Shown: positions 24,704 to 39,700 of the stretch, one piece after another | Layout: the number at the start of each line of letters is the position of its first letter | Numbering within the stretch: position 1 is the first letter of the stretch | NCBI GenBank assembly: GCA_023055355.1 | Contig: JALJCS010000028.1 | Span: 7,068,418 to 7,132,417 of the forward strand | Length of the DNA stretch: 64,000 bases | Reading direction: 5' to 3' | Source: Agelaius tricolor | Lineage: Eukaryota > Chordata > Aves > Passeriformes > Icteridae | The notes under the pieces: generated by a model | The model's input: the letters and a program-made list of their open reading frames with translations, nothing else | Told to the model about the DNA's origin: nothing | Database searches by the model: none | Position numbers and translations under genes: made by a program

Positions 24704-27700
24704 ATTGTGCATTTCTAACACACCCATTAATTGTCAGCAGCTTTGTCTCATCTCCACTCCAAAGCTGATGAAGGCACCACCTCAGTGTGATACAGAGGAA
24801 AGTCCAAAATGCAAATTTCAGAACCTGGTTTGATTTTTCTGAGGTAATTTTGCTCTACAGGTGTTACAAAGGAGACAAGGAACAAACTGGGGAGGGCTGC
24901 ACTGCTCAGGGAGATGCTGTGTGTGAGGAATGGGCACCAGAGCCTGCACTCAGGGCCCTGGGGAGACACAAAGGATTTTACAAATGCCCTGAAGCCTTAG
25001 TGTAAAAATCCCTTTTTATCTCCAACCCCTCTCAGCAAAGTTCTGTAACTTCACTAAATGAACAGCACTGGAGACCAGAGAGTTTGGACTCCTGCAGCTC
25101 TCCAAGGTCACATCAGAAACCTGCAGAAAAGAACACTCAGCATCTCTGGGCCTGATTTGTCCCACAGCAATCGGTGCCAAATTTCAAACGGAGTCCAAAC
25201 AAAGATTAGGTTTAGACTCTCTATCTCCATAATGATAATTTGGGGCCAAGACTCAGAAGGTGCTGAGCACTCTGCAGGCAACAGAACATCCCCCCTGTAA
25301 ACCCAGCCCATAACTTTTCAATTACTGAATTCAGGCTGGAGAACCATAAATCAGGCCCCTCCTTCTGACAATTGTTTGAGCTCTAGAACTGGACTCCTGC
25401 TCTTGGCCTGTGGCAATGGCTCTCCCTTGTCTGTGCATTACATCCCTCCTCAGACTGTACCTTCCTTGTTCCTACTGAGCCTGAGATGATGGAATTGGCC
25501 ATTTGCCCAGGTGAAGGGGGAAAAAAAAGGTAGTTACTGTAATGGAAGGGCTTTCTGCCTCCTCTGACTGCAGAGTGAAAATCCCAGGCAGATAGCACAG
25601 AGCCTGTTTAATGACTCACACTCCGCTTTTGCACCAGGGAAAAATTTCAGGCCTGCACTCAGTTAAAAAATGGAAATTTTTATAAAACTTCCATTGTGGT
25701 ATGTTACCATCTGTTCAGAAATTAACAAAAACAAAATCAAAGTAAGCAAATGGGTTGATTTTCTTTCTTTCTTTTTCTTGTAGTAAGAGCTTTCTGTTCT
25801 GTAGATAAGAGTGAATCTCCAAGGGGAGCTGTGAGCACATGGAGTTCAGCACAGGAAAATAGAGACTGCAGTGTAATTGTCTGCTGGCTGTGCACAAATC
25901 CACGTCCTGCAAAGCCAACTGTGCTCCCAGTGAGGGCCATTTCCTCCTGCAGCCCTCAGGAGCGTTCCTGCCACTCAGGGAGGGACACAATTCCTGTGGC
26001 TGCAAGCATTTGCATGTGCTCAGCCCCAAAACCTCCTCGGATCTGAACTGCATCCAAGGGCTTCTGATGAGATGACTTTTCTGACAAAGTGTTCCCTCTC
26101 CTGGGAACCAGGCCACTGAGGATTTGGAAGAGATGTGTATAATAACACAAAATTTCAAGTTTTTGTTGGAGGAAAAAAATAAAGAAATTGCAGACAGCAA
26201 ATTTTGCTTCACCCTTTCTAAGGCTTCATAAGAATACATAACTTTTTCCACCTGGTTTTGAGCAAGAACGTTTTTTGGGTTTTTTTTTTCTTTTCAGAGT
26301 TGAATTCTTGGAACTCATTCCATTTTCATTTGGCTATTTTTACCCGCCCTGCTCCTTCCTGTATCCATGGAGTTTCATCAAAACATTGAATTCCAGCCTC
26401 TAATGACATAACCTTCCCCTTTCCTTCCTGTTCTCATGTCACCTCTCATTTTCTCACCAGCTCCAAAGCCTTCTCTGATTTTCAGACTTTTTCTACTTTA
26501 GACTTCTTATTTTCTTTATGTACTTTACATCAGCACTGTCTTCTACAGAGTGGAATATTAAAAAGTCACAAACTTCTGAATAAACAAGCAAACAAAGCAG
26601 CCCTGCAGCTGCCTCAGCTGAGGAGAACACCTTCTCTTCTTCCTTACTCTAAGGAAAAATCTGATTTCAAACAGTTTTGTCTTGCATGGGTATCAAACTG
26701 GAATGATTTGACTCCAGTCACTCTCTCAGTGTCTGATCTGCTGGGCTGGGGATAAATCAGCTGCAGGACAGCTCAAGTGAAATGAGGAGAATGATTGCCA
26801 TGTGAAGCTGAGACAAAGGGACTGTGACACCCGGCCAACAACTCCACTGCCTGTATTTACCCATTAATGTGAGATAAAAGTGCCATTCAATGTATGGCTC
26901 CAGTTACTTAATGGATTAGCACTGCAAAATACCTGGCATAGTCTGGCTCTTTGCACATGGATCCCACACTTGTGTATTCCTGCACCACACAGAGCTCCAG
27001 TGCTGTGTGAGCTTGGAGGGAAAATGTAGGAACAGCAATCTGGCATGAACATTCCTTGTCTTAGGAAAAAAATCGAACTGTGAATGGAATTCATTTGCTG
27101 ATTTGCAGGAACAATGAAGTCAAGCAACAAAACTTAGCAAACCATATTAAAAAGCATCTTCACAAGTATTTTTGCAGGCAACAGAGGTGTTTATGAACCA
27201 AAAAAAGAGGTGTAGAAGTTACAATTGCTCCAGGGCAAATTTTAACTGGTTTCCCCTCCTTATTAGATTTCTCATTCATAAAAAATTGTTGGCTGACTTA
27301 GCAGTCACTGCACCATGTGGGATTTTAGGTGTTCCTAACCATCTGCATGCATTTTTTCCATTTGTCTAACTAATTTTCCATCTTCAGTTTATTTGTCTTA
27401 ATTTTATCTCCCTGTCTATATAATGAGAGTTATCTGGAACACCAAGACAAGCCTTGGTCCCAGCAGAGGGATGGACAGTCTATTTGCTGTCAGAAGCAAA
27501 GAACATAAGCTCTAAGCTATTCCAAACTCCACTGCCATTCTCTGCTGGCAATAAAGAAAGTTCTTCATGTTTTAAATTATGTTTGATCCTGACAGTTTTC
27601 CTGATCTGGAGCTGGAAGTTCAGAGTCCTTCCAAAGGGTGTCACTGAAGTTCCCAGCCAGGTTTGCTCTCAGAAAATGACATTCTCAAATGCAGAGGAAC

Positions 27701-29067
27701 AGCCCCAAGGGAATCAGTTTGAGCTCCACACTGACAATCTGCCAGGAATTGAAAGTCTCTGTATAGAACTGAAATGTGTCAGGTGCCCAGAATTTCCATC
27801 AAATGCAGTGGCTGAGCCATTCAGTGGGATTCAAGGATTAGAACATTAACTTGTGCAGAGTTACACCTATCCATAACTTCCCTATGGGAATGCCCTGCTG
27901 GAAGATTACAAGACTAAGTCAGCAATTTCTCAGTCCCACAGACTTATCTCCTGGTGCCCAGCTAAAGTCTTTTATCACCAGAAAACAGCTGGAAAGCTTT
28001 ATACAAAAAGTTATGATCCTGCAAGATTCAGAATATTATTTGCACGATAAGCTGAGAAATGAGGTTTGAAGTCTTTCCTGTGTTTAAGCCTAAAAAGAAA
28101 AGCTTAGTAAGATTCAGAAATGCCAAGTTGAGTCTCCTTTTTCTAGACACAGAAAATTAGGACTGTTTGGATCCATGCAGATTACTTTGGGCTAGTCTAC
28201 AGAAGCTCCATGGGGAACACATCCAGGTTAAAGAAGACATGCAAATAAGAGGTGTGGGACACAGACTTGTGCTGCCTTTCATGTTTGCTCATACCTAGAA
28301 AAGCTCCATGACTAATGATACCACTAATGTTTCTTTTAGCTGTTCAGTCTTACCCACCCTGCAGTTGTGCATGTTTACAATTCACCTGCAGTTTATCCCT
28401 ATTGAATCTTTTCCATGCCCTCCTTCCCTGCTTACTCTACACAGACCATTGACGTTTCCATCAGTTACAATTACAAAGTCACATGGAATGATGGATTTGT
28501 GTAAGTCCAGAGCTGAATCCCTGGTGCTTCCCCAGCTTGGAAAGGCCATTTCTAGCAAGTCAAACCAGCACAATTTCCTTTAGCAGAGCTGTACATGGGC
28601 TGTACCAAGAGCAGTGTGTTACAAGAGCAAACAATGGAGAGGGTCGTGTTTAGTGCCAGGATGAGACCATTTTGTCATGACCTGCTGTGTTACCTACCTA
28701 AACCAAGTTTTTGTGCCATGTTTTCATTCCTCCTGATCACAAGGAGCTATTGCCTTAAATTGCCTCTGTGAACAGAGCCTCTTCTCCCTCAGCAGGAAAA
28801 ACAATGAGGTCCTTAAAAGGGCTGCTTAGAAAAACTCAGCAAGTTCACAGAGATGCTTTGTCATTTCTGCCCATTGCCCAATGATCTTCCTTATATAATT
28901 GATTAATAAAGTCCATGAAATTTCTCTGGAGATAGGCCAGGCCACAGATCCTGTTCTCATTTTATTTTAGTTCTAGGAAAAGCAAGCAAGAAAAGATTGC
29001 TTCTAAAAAGCTTCAGCTACTGTTGCTGACACTTGGTTCCCACAGACATCTGTCAATAATGGGGTGG

Positions 29068-29392
29068 CCAGGAGGTTGTTCCTGTGTCCAGGTCTGTCCT
29101 GGTGTCCAGGAGGTTGTTCCTGTGTCCAGGAGATCTGTTCCTTGGCCCAGGTCTGTTCCTGGTGTCCAAGAGGTTGTTCCTGGTGTCCAGGAGTTGTTCC
29201 TGTCCAGGAGGTTGTTCCTGGTGTCTTAGGAGGCTGTTCCTGGTGTCTTAGGAGGTTGTTCCTGTGTCCAGGTCTGTCCTGGTGTCCAGGAGGTTGTTCC
29301 TGTGTCCAGGAGATCTGTTCCTTGGCCCAGGTCTGTTCCTGGTGTCCAGGAGTTGTCCCTGGTGTCCAGGAGTTGTCCCTGGTGCCCAGGGG
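29068..29392 (+). repeat. Minisatellite/VNTR with a 180-bp higher-order period
   Basis: Built from short units of the kind GTGTCCAGGAGGTTGTTCCTG with variants (AGATCTGTTC, GTCTTAGGAGG). A compound block starting at 29071 recurs at 29251, and the sixty bases at 29101-29160 are identical to 29281-29340. The array keeps a 172-residue minus frame and a 112-residue plus frame open, which I regard as repeat artefacts. Confidence 0.95.
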
Positions 29393-32300
29393 TGGGCCAT
29401 GAGCTGAGCTCTGTGCACTGGTCTCAGCCACCTGAGGGAATGCCCCTCCAGATTTATTTTTAATGAATTTTGCTGCCACACCATAAATAAATAGGAGTAT
29501 GCACTGTTTGTGCAATTTCAAAGTCTTACTTGAAAGAATTTCATGTGCACCTCAAGCACTTCCTTCCACCTCCATGTTTCCCTTCCTTTCCAGGGCTTTG
29601 CACTGGAATTCTGGCTTCCAGAAGCCTCAGAAGTGCCCCTGAATCTATCTAAACAAAGAACACGTGCAGTTCATGCAAACCAGAGCATTGCCATCTGTTG
29701 GATCTCCCCAGAGCTGACATTTGGTAATGACCATCACCTCCTAAGGGCAGACTGCACCTCCAAGTGAAAACTGTGCCAAGCATATTGGGATTTTCATTTG
29801 CAAGATTTAACTTGGAAAGATCTGGTGACAATTCCTGAGTGGAAGTCAACAGCCAGTTGGAATGACTGTTAGCATGCCAGGAGGAGGGGGCAGGGAGGGA
29901 AATAAACCTAAATTAGCTGTGGTTTGTGAGCAAGGGAGGTCAGCTCTGAAAAAAAGAACATGGTCCCAGTGGGATAAACAGTGCAGCAGATAAATCAGTA
30001 ACTGGGCCACTCATGAAATACAGGTCCTGCAAATATTTCACAGCCATGGAAGGGGGGCTAAGGAGAAAACAATTGCCTGGTTGGGCACCACATACTCAGA
30101 GGGGAGGTACAGTCCCTGCAAGGGGGACACTGCCAAACTGGACACAGAACAGCCAAGCACACACAGGATCCTCAGGATTTGTGTCATCAGTGCTTGGGCA
30201 CCAAGAACTCAAACCTCAGCAGAGGCTCTGTGGCTGATGCTCTGTAGCAAGCCAAAGGTCACCTCCTTCATCTTCCAAAGTTCAGTTTTGTACTCACTAA
30301 ACCCATGCTAATTGTCTTCACCAACATTTGAATTTTTAAGATGGTGTTTCTCAGACACTGGATCTGGATAGCAAGTTATACTCTTTGAAAAGCAGAAAGA
30401 TTTGCCTCAGATGATTTCAACTTAGTGCTCCCACGTATCACTCCCTAGAAATGTGAAGTGCAGAAAGAAATCCAGCAGGTCAACATGATCAGTAAGATTC
30501 TGAAAATTTTCTTCAAAAACAGAACCTTGAAAACATCATACACTCAAGCACATAAAGGAATCATTTTTATGTACTTTTCATCACACTAAAAGATTCAAAG
30601 ACTCTCTCCTTCTTGATTTTCTTCACGAAAAATGAGTCACAGAACAGATAAAAACTAGCACATTTTCATAATGAAGAGCTGCTCTGACCTCTAGTTTATA
30701 TTAATTGATGCAGGGAAAGAAGGGGAAAATTTCCAAAAAAACATAAGAAAGTAGTAACTGTTCAGTGTAAGTAAGGAATCAGTTGAGCATTTAAAAAAAC
30801 CTACAAGTGTTTAGGGCATGGCCTTCAATATTCCACCTGCTGTGAATGGATCATACAATCAACACAAAGTACCCATTTTCCCCTGTATTCCAGATCCTGA
30901 GCACAGGTCTGTGCTGCCACCCCAAAAGGTCTGAGCTGTTCTGGGGAGTGTTTCATGCCACATGGCCCCAGTACATCGAGTGACCCACCTCTAGATCAGC
31001 ATGGCTGAGCACAAAATGCCCTGTGGGGATGGGCTGTGGCTCACACCACCAAAAACACCCTGCCCAAGGTCACAGGTGTGTCCATCCTCCCAAAGCTGCA
31101 GAGCCCAGGATGTCTCCCTGAGCTGGAGGGAAGCAGCACTCCCAGCCCAGGCTGTAGCTCTTGCAGGAGTTTGCAGTTTGGAAGCCACTCTGCTTAGTGG
31201 CCATTTCCTGTTGACTGGAGCACTCAGAAGAGGGGAAACATCTGTAGGTGTTGCTGTAACTTAAAGGTTTTCCTTGCACAGCCTGGAAGGACAGAACTGC
31301 TTCCCATGTGCCTTAACTCAGAGGAAACCTCTGGTGCCAACCTGCTCAGCTCTCAGTGGAGGACAAGGTCTGAGCTGCCACACACATCCTACAACATTCC
31401 ACAAAATCGTTAAAGAAGGACTGGAAACAGGAAAAGCAGCAATTCACTGAAAGTACAGGGAAGTGGGTTCTAAGGAGAAAAGGCAAGCTGGGCTATTTGC
31501 ACTGACAGGGCTGAGGTTATTCAGCACCTCAGCAAAGAACTATCACGTGTAACCTCCACCCCAGGACTGCAACAAGCCCTCCACAGGGCTTCAGAGAACT
31601 CAGAAAAGTTACACTGCACTGACAAACTGAGACAAGAGAAGGGAATGAAGCAATTGTCTCAAAAAGCAGAGCAGGTCTGGAGAGAAGCACAGATTTCCTG
31701 TGCTTTTAACCAGTCAAGAGGGCTCTGCCTCATCAAGCCCACGCAGGTGATGGAAACTCATCAGAACCAAGGATCATTATGCAAGAGAGAGGATACAGGG
31801 CTGCTCTGACACCTTCACCCAGCAACTCACCCAAGCCACAACTCAGAACAGGAAGTTTCAGTCAGACTTTCAATTCCCACACCAGGCTAAATCAATCTAA
31901 ATCAAATACATTTAAAAGAAAAAGCCTTGAATGGAAAAAACCAGTCTTTTTATGCCACCCACTACCAGAAAGATTATTGTTCTTGCCTCAAAACTATTTC
32001 TGATTTGAAAGCTGCTTGAATTTAGAAATCCAGGGATTGGATTATTTTTTCTGTGTTTGAATTTCTACACAGGAAAACTGAGTAATTTGTACAGTTAGCA
32101 AAGCCAAAATAACAAAAAAAAAAAAAAAAAAGAAAAGAAAATAAAAGAGGTGGAGAGGAGGATGGTCACTGCTGGATTAGAATGAATTTATGCTGATAGA
32201 ATGACACTGTCAAAAATCCCTCAGGAATAAGCATCTTTTAAAGTCTTTAATCAGGCCTTATTTTTCTTTTTTCCTTTTTTTTCTTTTTTCATTCCATTCT

Positions 32301-35300
32301 CAAAAGCTTACTCCTCTGATCTATAATAATTTTGGGAGCAAGCCTTTGTTTCTTGACACTAAAATGCTGTTGATGTTATTTTCAGCACTGGAATTGCTGC
32401 AATGGAGCCCATGCAGTGCCCACTATCCTTTCCCTGACACTGGCCATGAAAAGCTGCTTCACACAAAACTTTAAGAGACTTCAAGAGGTACCAATCCACA
32501 AAAAAAGAAGTCCATCCTTCAGCAGCAAGAGTTAAAAGGGTTCTCTTGTCCCCTCTCTGCTGTATTTTGTTTTAAAGATCATTACTGACACAAATCCGGG
32601 GGTTTTGCACCATACAAATATCCCATCATTCCTGGATCCTTCCACACTCTCAGCTGCACAGCCAGCAGTACACAGTTAAAAATACAGATATAAATATATG
32701 TATTTATGCTTCACAGTACATGTTACAAGTCTGTGCCTCCACACAGAAGGGAGCTGAAGCAGGGTCTGCCTCTGCTCTCTCCCTTTCCCTGTGCATTTGT
32801 TCCCAGTGAAGGATATCAGACATGACAGCCCTGGAGTCTGCAGTCCTTTGTCTCCACAAAAGGTCCAGTTCTGACAGCAGGAGGCTGGGACTTCACTTGG
32901 ACACTGTTGCAGCAGTATATTTCAATCAACAATGCCTTGAGAAATTTCCAGGAACCACCAGCAAAAGTCAGGAATGAGCAATACTGAGGCTAAATAACCA
33001 GTCAAGGTTCTCTCTTTCTGAGAGCTCTTTCTGAGAACTACCAAGGAAACCAATTAAGATCAATCGCGTTCATCATTTAGGCCGGAGCACATCGGGGCCC
33101 ATGGCCCTGTTTATTTATGGGCCACTTGAAAATAACCCCATGGAAAACAACCAGGGAATTGCTGCTGGCACGGACTGGATTTGAAATGCAATCAAAGTTT
33201 CTGGTTTCCTCAGAGAGAGCCTGTGAGCAAAGCACAGCAGCAGCTCTCCCTGAGAGCAGGCTCACAGAGCTGGGGCAGGGAAAGGGTTACCCAGGGCACC
33301 ATAAATGTCACCAAAATATGCTGGGCACTCTGCTCCCCAGAGGGATTTTATTAGGATTTTCCACTAGCAGCCATGCCACAAGTACCCAGGAGTCAGAAAA
33401 AGAAATGGAAGCAGTTGTGAAATTGTCCCTTCTACTTTTACCGTCCACATGGAAAAACACACAAAAAGACTGACGGACACACACTGGGAAAAAAACCCAG
33501 ATGATGCCCTTCAAGTTCTTTTTTCACAGTTTTATGGAGCTAGAGAACATCCTGAATGTCTAAACTCTCCAGAAGCACTGTCCCTTTAAAGTCAGAATGT
33601 GACTTTTTTTCACCACAAGAGAAAGTGCAGTTTCCCAGGTTCTTACTGGAAACATTTCTTGGGAAAATATCAATTTCCAAAGCATTGTTTTTACACTTTT
33701 GGTTCACTGGTTGTTTGAATCTTGTAATGCTTTAATAGTGTTTTTACTCCATGAATGTTTGTAATAACTCAATCCATCCTATTTCCTACAGTATCTCCTT
33801 TTAAGGATAATTATATCAATATGCTTCTTACATTTTGTAATCCAAAGAACTTATTTTTTCTAGATTTTTTTTCTTAGTTGGGTGACTCAAAACAAGACTT
33901 TAATGGTATGATCCTGGCCCCCACGATTTCTGGAAAAGCTGCTGCACAATAAAACTCAATTCAAAACCCAAAAAACCCCATTAGAAACATGGATAATTAT
34001 AGCATTTTGTTAAGTTCTCACAGCTTTTCTTCCTAATAAGAGAGTTCAAGGTTAGCTGCAATCTGCTGCATTTTCCAAGACAAAAATGTCATGCATTTCT
34101 TTTGTGTTCATGTGCCCTAAGAAACTTTGCTTTGGTTTTCTGGGTTTTTTTTTTTTTTCTCAAAAAGAGCTGCAAAGTTTTGTAACAGCTAAAAGATATA
34201 ACCATAATTAAACTCTCTTACATATAGCCTTGAATAAGGGCCTCAAGCATATCTATTTACAACAGGAAATATCAAAGAACCTAAGCAGATTTAATAGGCT
34301 TACACAAGTCTTTTTCTAAAGCTACTCATGGCCTTCTGCAGAGGACATTGCTCAACTCAATTCTTCCCAAACTTCTGGGCTATTTTGCCACAGTCAAGCC
34401 TCAAAAGCTTTTACAGATTATTGGAATTTAGGAATTAATATGCTTTATGGTCCCACAGCCTGGTCTGGGCATTATGAGTTCATCACTTCAGGGTTTGGCC
34501 ATGCCTGTCTCCATTCAGTCTCCTCTGCTGCCTTTTCTGATGCTCCACTTGGAATACAAACCAGCAATGGACAATTCTGCACATGACTACATTTAAAGGC
34601 AGTGATGTCCAATGCTGTCAAACAGGACCCCTTGTGTCAAGAACAGCCCTGCTCCCCATGCTGGGAGGCTGCAGAGCTGGAATGGCTCAGGGCTGGCTGA
34701 AAGGCTCAGGGCTACTGCCAGGTCTCAAAGCAGAGATCAGACCCCAGGGTACTTTTCTGCCTCCACACCAAATGAAAAGACAGCACTGCAGCCTAACTCA
34801 AAACATCTGGCTTGAAGGCAGTAGGAGCTTTTAGTGCTCCTCAGCCTCCAGAAACAGTCTCAGACAGTCAGGCTGAATTTTGGTAGCCTGGCAGCCACTG
34901 TTCCCTCAAAGGTCCTGTGCATAATACTGAGTGAGGGAAGGGCTAATGCTGCTTCTTAGCTGTTCATAAAGGAAACAAGAAGATCCCTTGATAAGATGTT
35001 ATCTTCTTTCCTTCCTCTCACTGCATTCTCTGATCAACAGGGGAATTTCAGTTTTGTGTTCTCTGTCCCATACAGCAATCAGAGGCTCTAAAGGGGACCT
35101 CTGGCACTCCAGATCAAACTGTTACCCACTAAATCTCTTTTCTCTGGAGCATTAGAGATACTTCTGTAACACATCCAATATGTATCTGATGAAAATTGTT
35201 ACCAGAATGTTTCAATCTCATAAGTTACAGAAAGAAGCCAACTGACAGCACTTGACAACATGGAGCACAGTGCCAGAATGCAAACCAATAAAGTTCCTTC

Positions 35301-36617
35301 TTCTTGAAAGTGACAAAATGCTTATTTTAAGCATACTGAGACAATAAAGTGCTGATTAACAGGCAGCATGTTCTTCAATGAAACGTATGAGTGTGTAGCC
35401 TTGTGCTAAATACAGAAGATGCAGAAGGTATGTGATGATGAGTGTGAGAACAGCTCCCCATCAACATCCTGAAATTTAGCTTTAAACCAACTCCCTAACA
35501 GAGTGTTTGCAGCTCCAGGGAGGACTGACCCAGTGTCAGGGACAATTTCTGTGAGCTCAAGGAGCATAAATGCACGTGCAAGGTTTATTTCTCAACAGCT
35601 TAGAGCTGTCTCAGACACATCCATGCCTGTAGCCATGTCTTTGCTGCCTTACCTTGGTACAAAGGGGTGTATTGACTCTCCAGGGATTGCCAGGGAGGGA
35701 TTACTTTAGCCTGAGCTAGAAACTACAATACTTTCTTCTGATCACACGTTAACACCGTGTTCTGCAGAAATTAATAGAGATAAGGCTGAAAATAATACTC
35801 ACCCACGGAGTCTAAAAATAAGCACCGAAATTTCCCCTCCTCGTTTCTCTCTGCTTTGTGTTTCCCCTCAGGTGATGACACCATTCTCCTCTCCAGCTCT
35901 CCTGAAATGCATCATGAGCATCATGGTTACAGACTGTTCTGGGAGAAGTTTCTGCATGTAGGGTCAGAGTTGTGGGATGCACTGGGTGAGGCAAACCAAG
36001 GGTTATAGTTTTGGGATGTGCTGTGTGAGACAAATCAAAATCTCCCTGGACCAGAACAACCAAGAGAAGGCACTGGTTTAACATGGTCTCCAAGAATCAG
36101 ATACCTAGAAACATATTTGAATATGTATAAATTAGGTGGGAAGGCTGATCACAAGAGAGAGATGAACTAATTACAGTAAACGGGGTGTTTTCAGCTGCAT
36201 ACATGAAGAGTACACTCCTTCAGAGTATTTTTGGTGTGACAGACTCTGTTTAGTTTTAGTCCTGCAGCTCAGCCCATCTCAGACTTCCAAATACAAGCCA
36301 ATTAAAACACCAAAAGCTTATAGAATATTAATTGCTTTAGACCATGCAATGTATGCAGCCTTGATTCATGTAAACACAGGAATTTTGAGAGCACAATATC
36401 CTTAAAATCAGTAAAAGGGCAGTAATTCATCAGGAGCACTGCACAAAGAACTTGCAGTTCCACCAGGCAGACAAACTTCCCAATAAAAAGGACAGATGGA
36501 GAGGAAGCCAAGTGATACTACCCCAAAATAGGGAGTAACAACCCCAGTTTTGGGGCAGTTGGATATGCACCTCTGTAGCACTGACATGTCCTCATGCATA
36601 TACAGAACACACTAATT

Positions 36618-36722
36618 CATTCTCAAAACAACTTCTTATGAGACAAGGAAAAAAAGTTTCCTTCTCCCAGATGAAAAAAGTGAGGTCAGTAGGTGTGAAT
36701 ACAGATGGAGCTGGCTCTAGAA
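36618..36722 (-). mobile_element. MIR-like SINE fossil (reverse orientation, diverged)
   Basis: Contains ATTCTCAAAACAACTTCTTATGAGACA, then CCCAGATGAAAAAAGTGAGG and GGAGCTGGCTCTAGAA, in the same order as the reverse complement of MIR (CTCACAACAACCCTATGAGG, then CAGATGAGGAAACTGAGG, then the GAGCC block). Strongly diverged. Confidence 0.55.
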
Positions 36723-39700
36723 GTGGCATGAAAAAAAATGGAGTTCTGGGGATTACACAGCAGACTTGCTAATGTTGTGGTATTGAATTTAGAGGATCTG
36801 GCTCAGGGAAGGGAGAAGAATCAGTTTTTCATGACACATTGTGTCTCTCTGCGTGCAGCCCCTGCCATAAGGTGTCCCCAGCCCTGGGGACTGGAGCAGG
36901 GAGCCCTGGGGGTGATTCCCTGCACAGCCAGGCTGTCCTGCTGCCAGATGCATGCTCCATTACATTCTTCTAGTCCTGAAGGAAAAGCACTTTGAATTTA
37001 GTAATATCCAGTACTCCTGTTAATGTGAGGCAGGAGACTGGCAGCACGCCACTCGCAGAGCCCAGCAATGGAAAAAGCAGAGAGGGAGCTGAGGCTCACA
37101 ATGTGAAGCAGACAGACCTATTGTGAGCTGTCTCCATCCTCGGGGCTGGATGCTCCAGGCTGATTTATGAGCACAATATTTACAACTAACACACATGAAA
37201 TGCATTATGAGGAGAAATAAATCTCCTAGCATGCACGGAGAGAAGCTAAGATAAAAGAATGCATATGGTAAACTAGGTGACTGTTTGTCATTAAATGTGG
37301 TACTGGAGCCAGAGCACGTCTCTGGGGCAGGGGAGGCTCAGGATTTGCACTGGGGTTTATCAATACTCTGGAAAACACGAGCCATTAGGCAGAGACTTTC
37401 AGAAAGATGTCCCAGCTTTTTATTTCTTTCCAGTGAACTCAAAGCTGATGAAAGACACTGTGTTGGAAGCTCTTGGGAGTAAAACAGGGCTTGAAAGGAA
37501 GAGCAGTTCTTCTGCCTATGCAAAGACCCAGTGAACAGGCCAGAGCTCAGTGCCCAGGTCTTGTGTTACCACAGCAATATCCTTCATTTGTGTGCACCCA
37601 TGTTCCAGCTCATAAACAGCATGAAATTGGTAAGAAAGGGCTACTTTAAGGCAGAGGGCACATCATAATTAAGTATTCTGACTTACTGCACCATGCTACA
37701 GGCAGTAGAAATTCCCCAAATTAATTCCTAAATTAAATCATCACTGAACAGGTAAACATTTCAGGAAAACAACCATCCCTTGCTAAATAATGGGACCAGC
37801 AAATAAGGATGTCAATTCTAGTTTCTCTGTAATTGCAAAACCCAAACCCCACTCCCAGAAACACCGACAACAATTCCCTGCTGATCCCTGCTGTCCTTTG
37901 AACCCTGCAGTGAGCAGGCTCCTCCAAATCTCATTTGGCTGGGCAGGGAAGAGGAGGCAGCTCTCACTTCAATGCATCTGTATCTGCCATTTCTGCCTAC
38001 AAAGCTGCACTGCTCATAGATTGCATCTCACCATGCCCAGCCAGCCCAATTAGGCCCAAACAGCTTCTTGGAAGTCCCAGATTCATCTCTTCCTTTGATA
38101 CTGAGGTTTGATGGTGCCAATATTTTTGCAGCTCTCTGTGATGTTGCCTCTTCCCTGGTGGGATGTGGCTTTAAGTTAAACAACTCATTTGCTGCAGGGT
38201 GCAGCACAGTCACGGAGAGCTGAGGCTGCTGCTTTTGCTCAGAGGGCTCTGATCAAACATCTGATTCCAGTATGGGAGGACAGACTCATAAAACCAGGCA
38301 AACCATGGAAGCAGACTGTGGTACAAACCAGAGCAAGCACTTCAGCTAACTGAACATGTTTCCTGTCCTCAGCCAGCACCACAACATCTTGGTTTAGCTA
38401 CCACACATCTCCCTCAGAGCACTTCCCACTGCTCAAAAGGAACAACCAAAAATTCCTGTGAGAGCAGGACAGTTGGGTTGAAGGAACAGCAGAAGGGATC
38501 TGGGGAGCAGGAGAGGTTCTGCTGGGGAAAATCCTCCAAAATGAGCCCAAGAAAATGTAAATAAACCAAACTCAGCCCTTGTGTGACACAATTCAATAAA
38601 TGACACCTGGAGAAAAAGAAACTAGAGCTCTCCTGTATTTTACTGTCAGGAGTCTAAATTAATCACATTTTATATTTCTTTTATCAAAGCATTAATGATA
38701 AAGGGAGGATGAATATGAAAATACACCCTCCTCAGTGAAAATAATTATATTTGCCTCCATAACTTTGATTATTCCTTCAGACTTACCCTATTTTCTTTCT
38801 AAAACACTATTCAGGCCTTAAAAAATTGCAAAACTAACTAAACCTACTACCCACATTTATTGAAGCAATAAAGACATACTCATCTGTTGAATTACATTCT
38901 ATTTTATGTTGATTTTATACACCATTGTAGTTATGGATAAAATCACACCATATTAACTAGCAGGGTAATTTTGTCCCACTGTTTTGTGGTTTCATGCCCA
39001 TAAACAAGTGATTTATGGATTTTTTTTTTTGTGGAGCTCCTTAGTATGTTGATTTCAAATGAAGCAAAGAAGAGGAACTCAGACTTCTATTGGCTATAAT
39101 TTGTGAGATATATTTTGAATTAAATAAAAACAAAAAGAAAACCCAAAAAAGACAACCTAAGAACCAAGAAAGCAAGCAAGAAATAAATATGAAAACCTCA
39201 AGCCATATTTCATCCTAAACTCAGAGTCTAAATCCTTTAAAGTATGGGGAGATGATACAAGTCCCTCAGCAGAATTCTGGGCTGGGCTGCAGAACCCAGG
39301 GCTCTGTGCCATCAAACCTAATCTTTGTTTCAGATCTGACACATTCTCTCCAAGTTTTCAGTCACATTGCAAAATCCTGAGAGGATGAAAGGCAGATTCT
39401 CCTCCTCTCTTACACTAACCCCAGGGCCTAGAAACAGCAGGACTTGATTTAACCAAACACACACTGGGCCAGAAAAATGATGAGTGATCCTGGGACTTGA
39501 GTGACACCAGGGAGACTTCATCTGATTCATGGCTTTCCAACGTGATCATTGCATCACCTCAGACTCCTGAGCAGATTGTGCTGAAATGAGGAGATACCAG
39601 AATGCCAAAAAGCTTCTCCTCACTGGCCAAGCTGACAGCAAAGTCAGCAGAGTCTCCTCCTCCCTAGGGAACTGCACTCACCAGGCAGGAGCAGCCTCCC

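Noticed and set aside
27454..27849. 131-residue plus-strand frame
   Set aside because: Unremarkable composition, no domain, and no flanking splice sites or CpG promoter.
29003..29521. 172-residue minus-strand open frame and overlapping plus-strand frame
   Set aside because: Both are generated by the VNTR: a stop-free short unit keeps several frames open. The protein is a low-complexity repeat with no domain.
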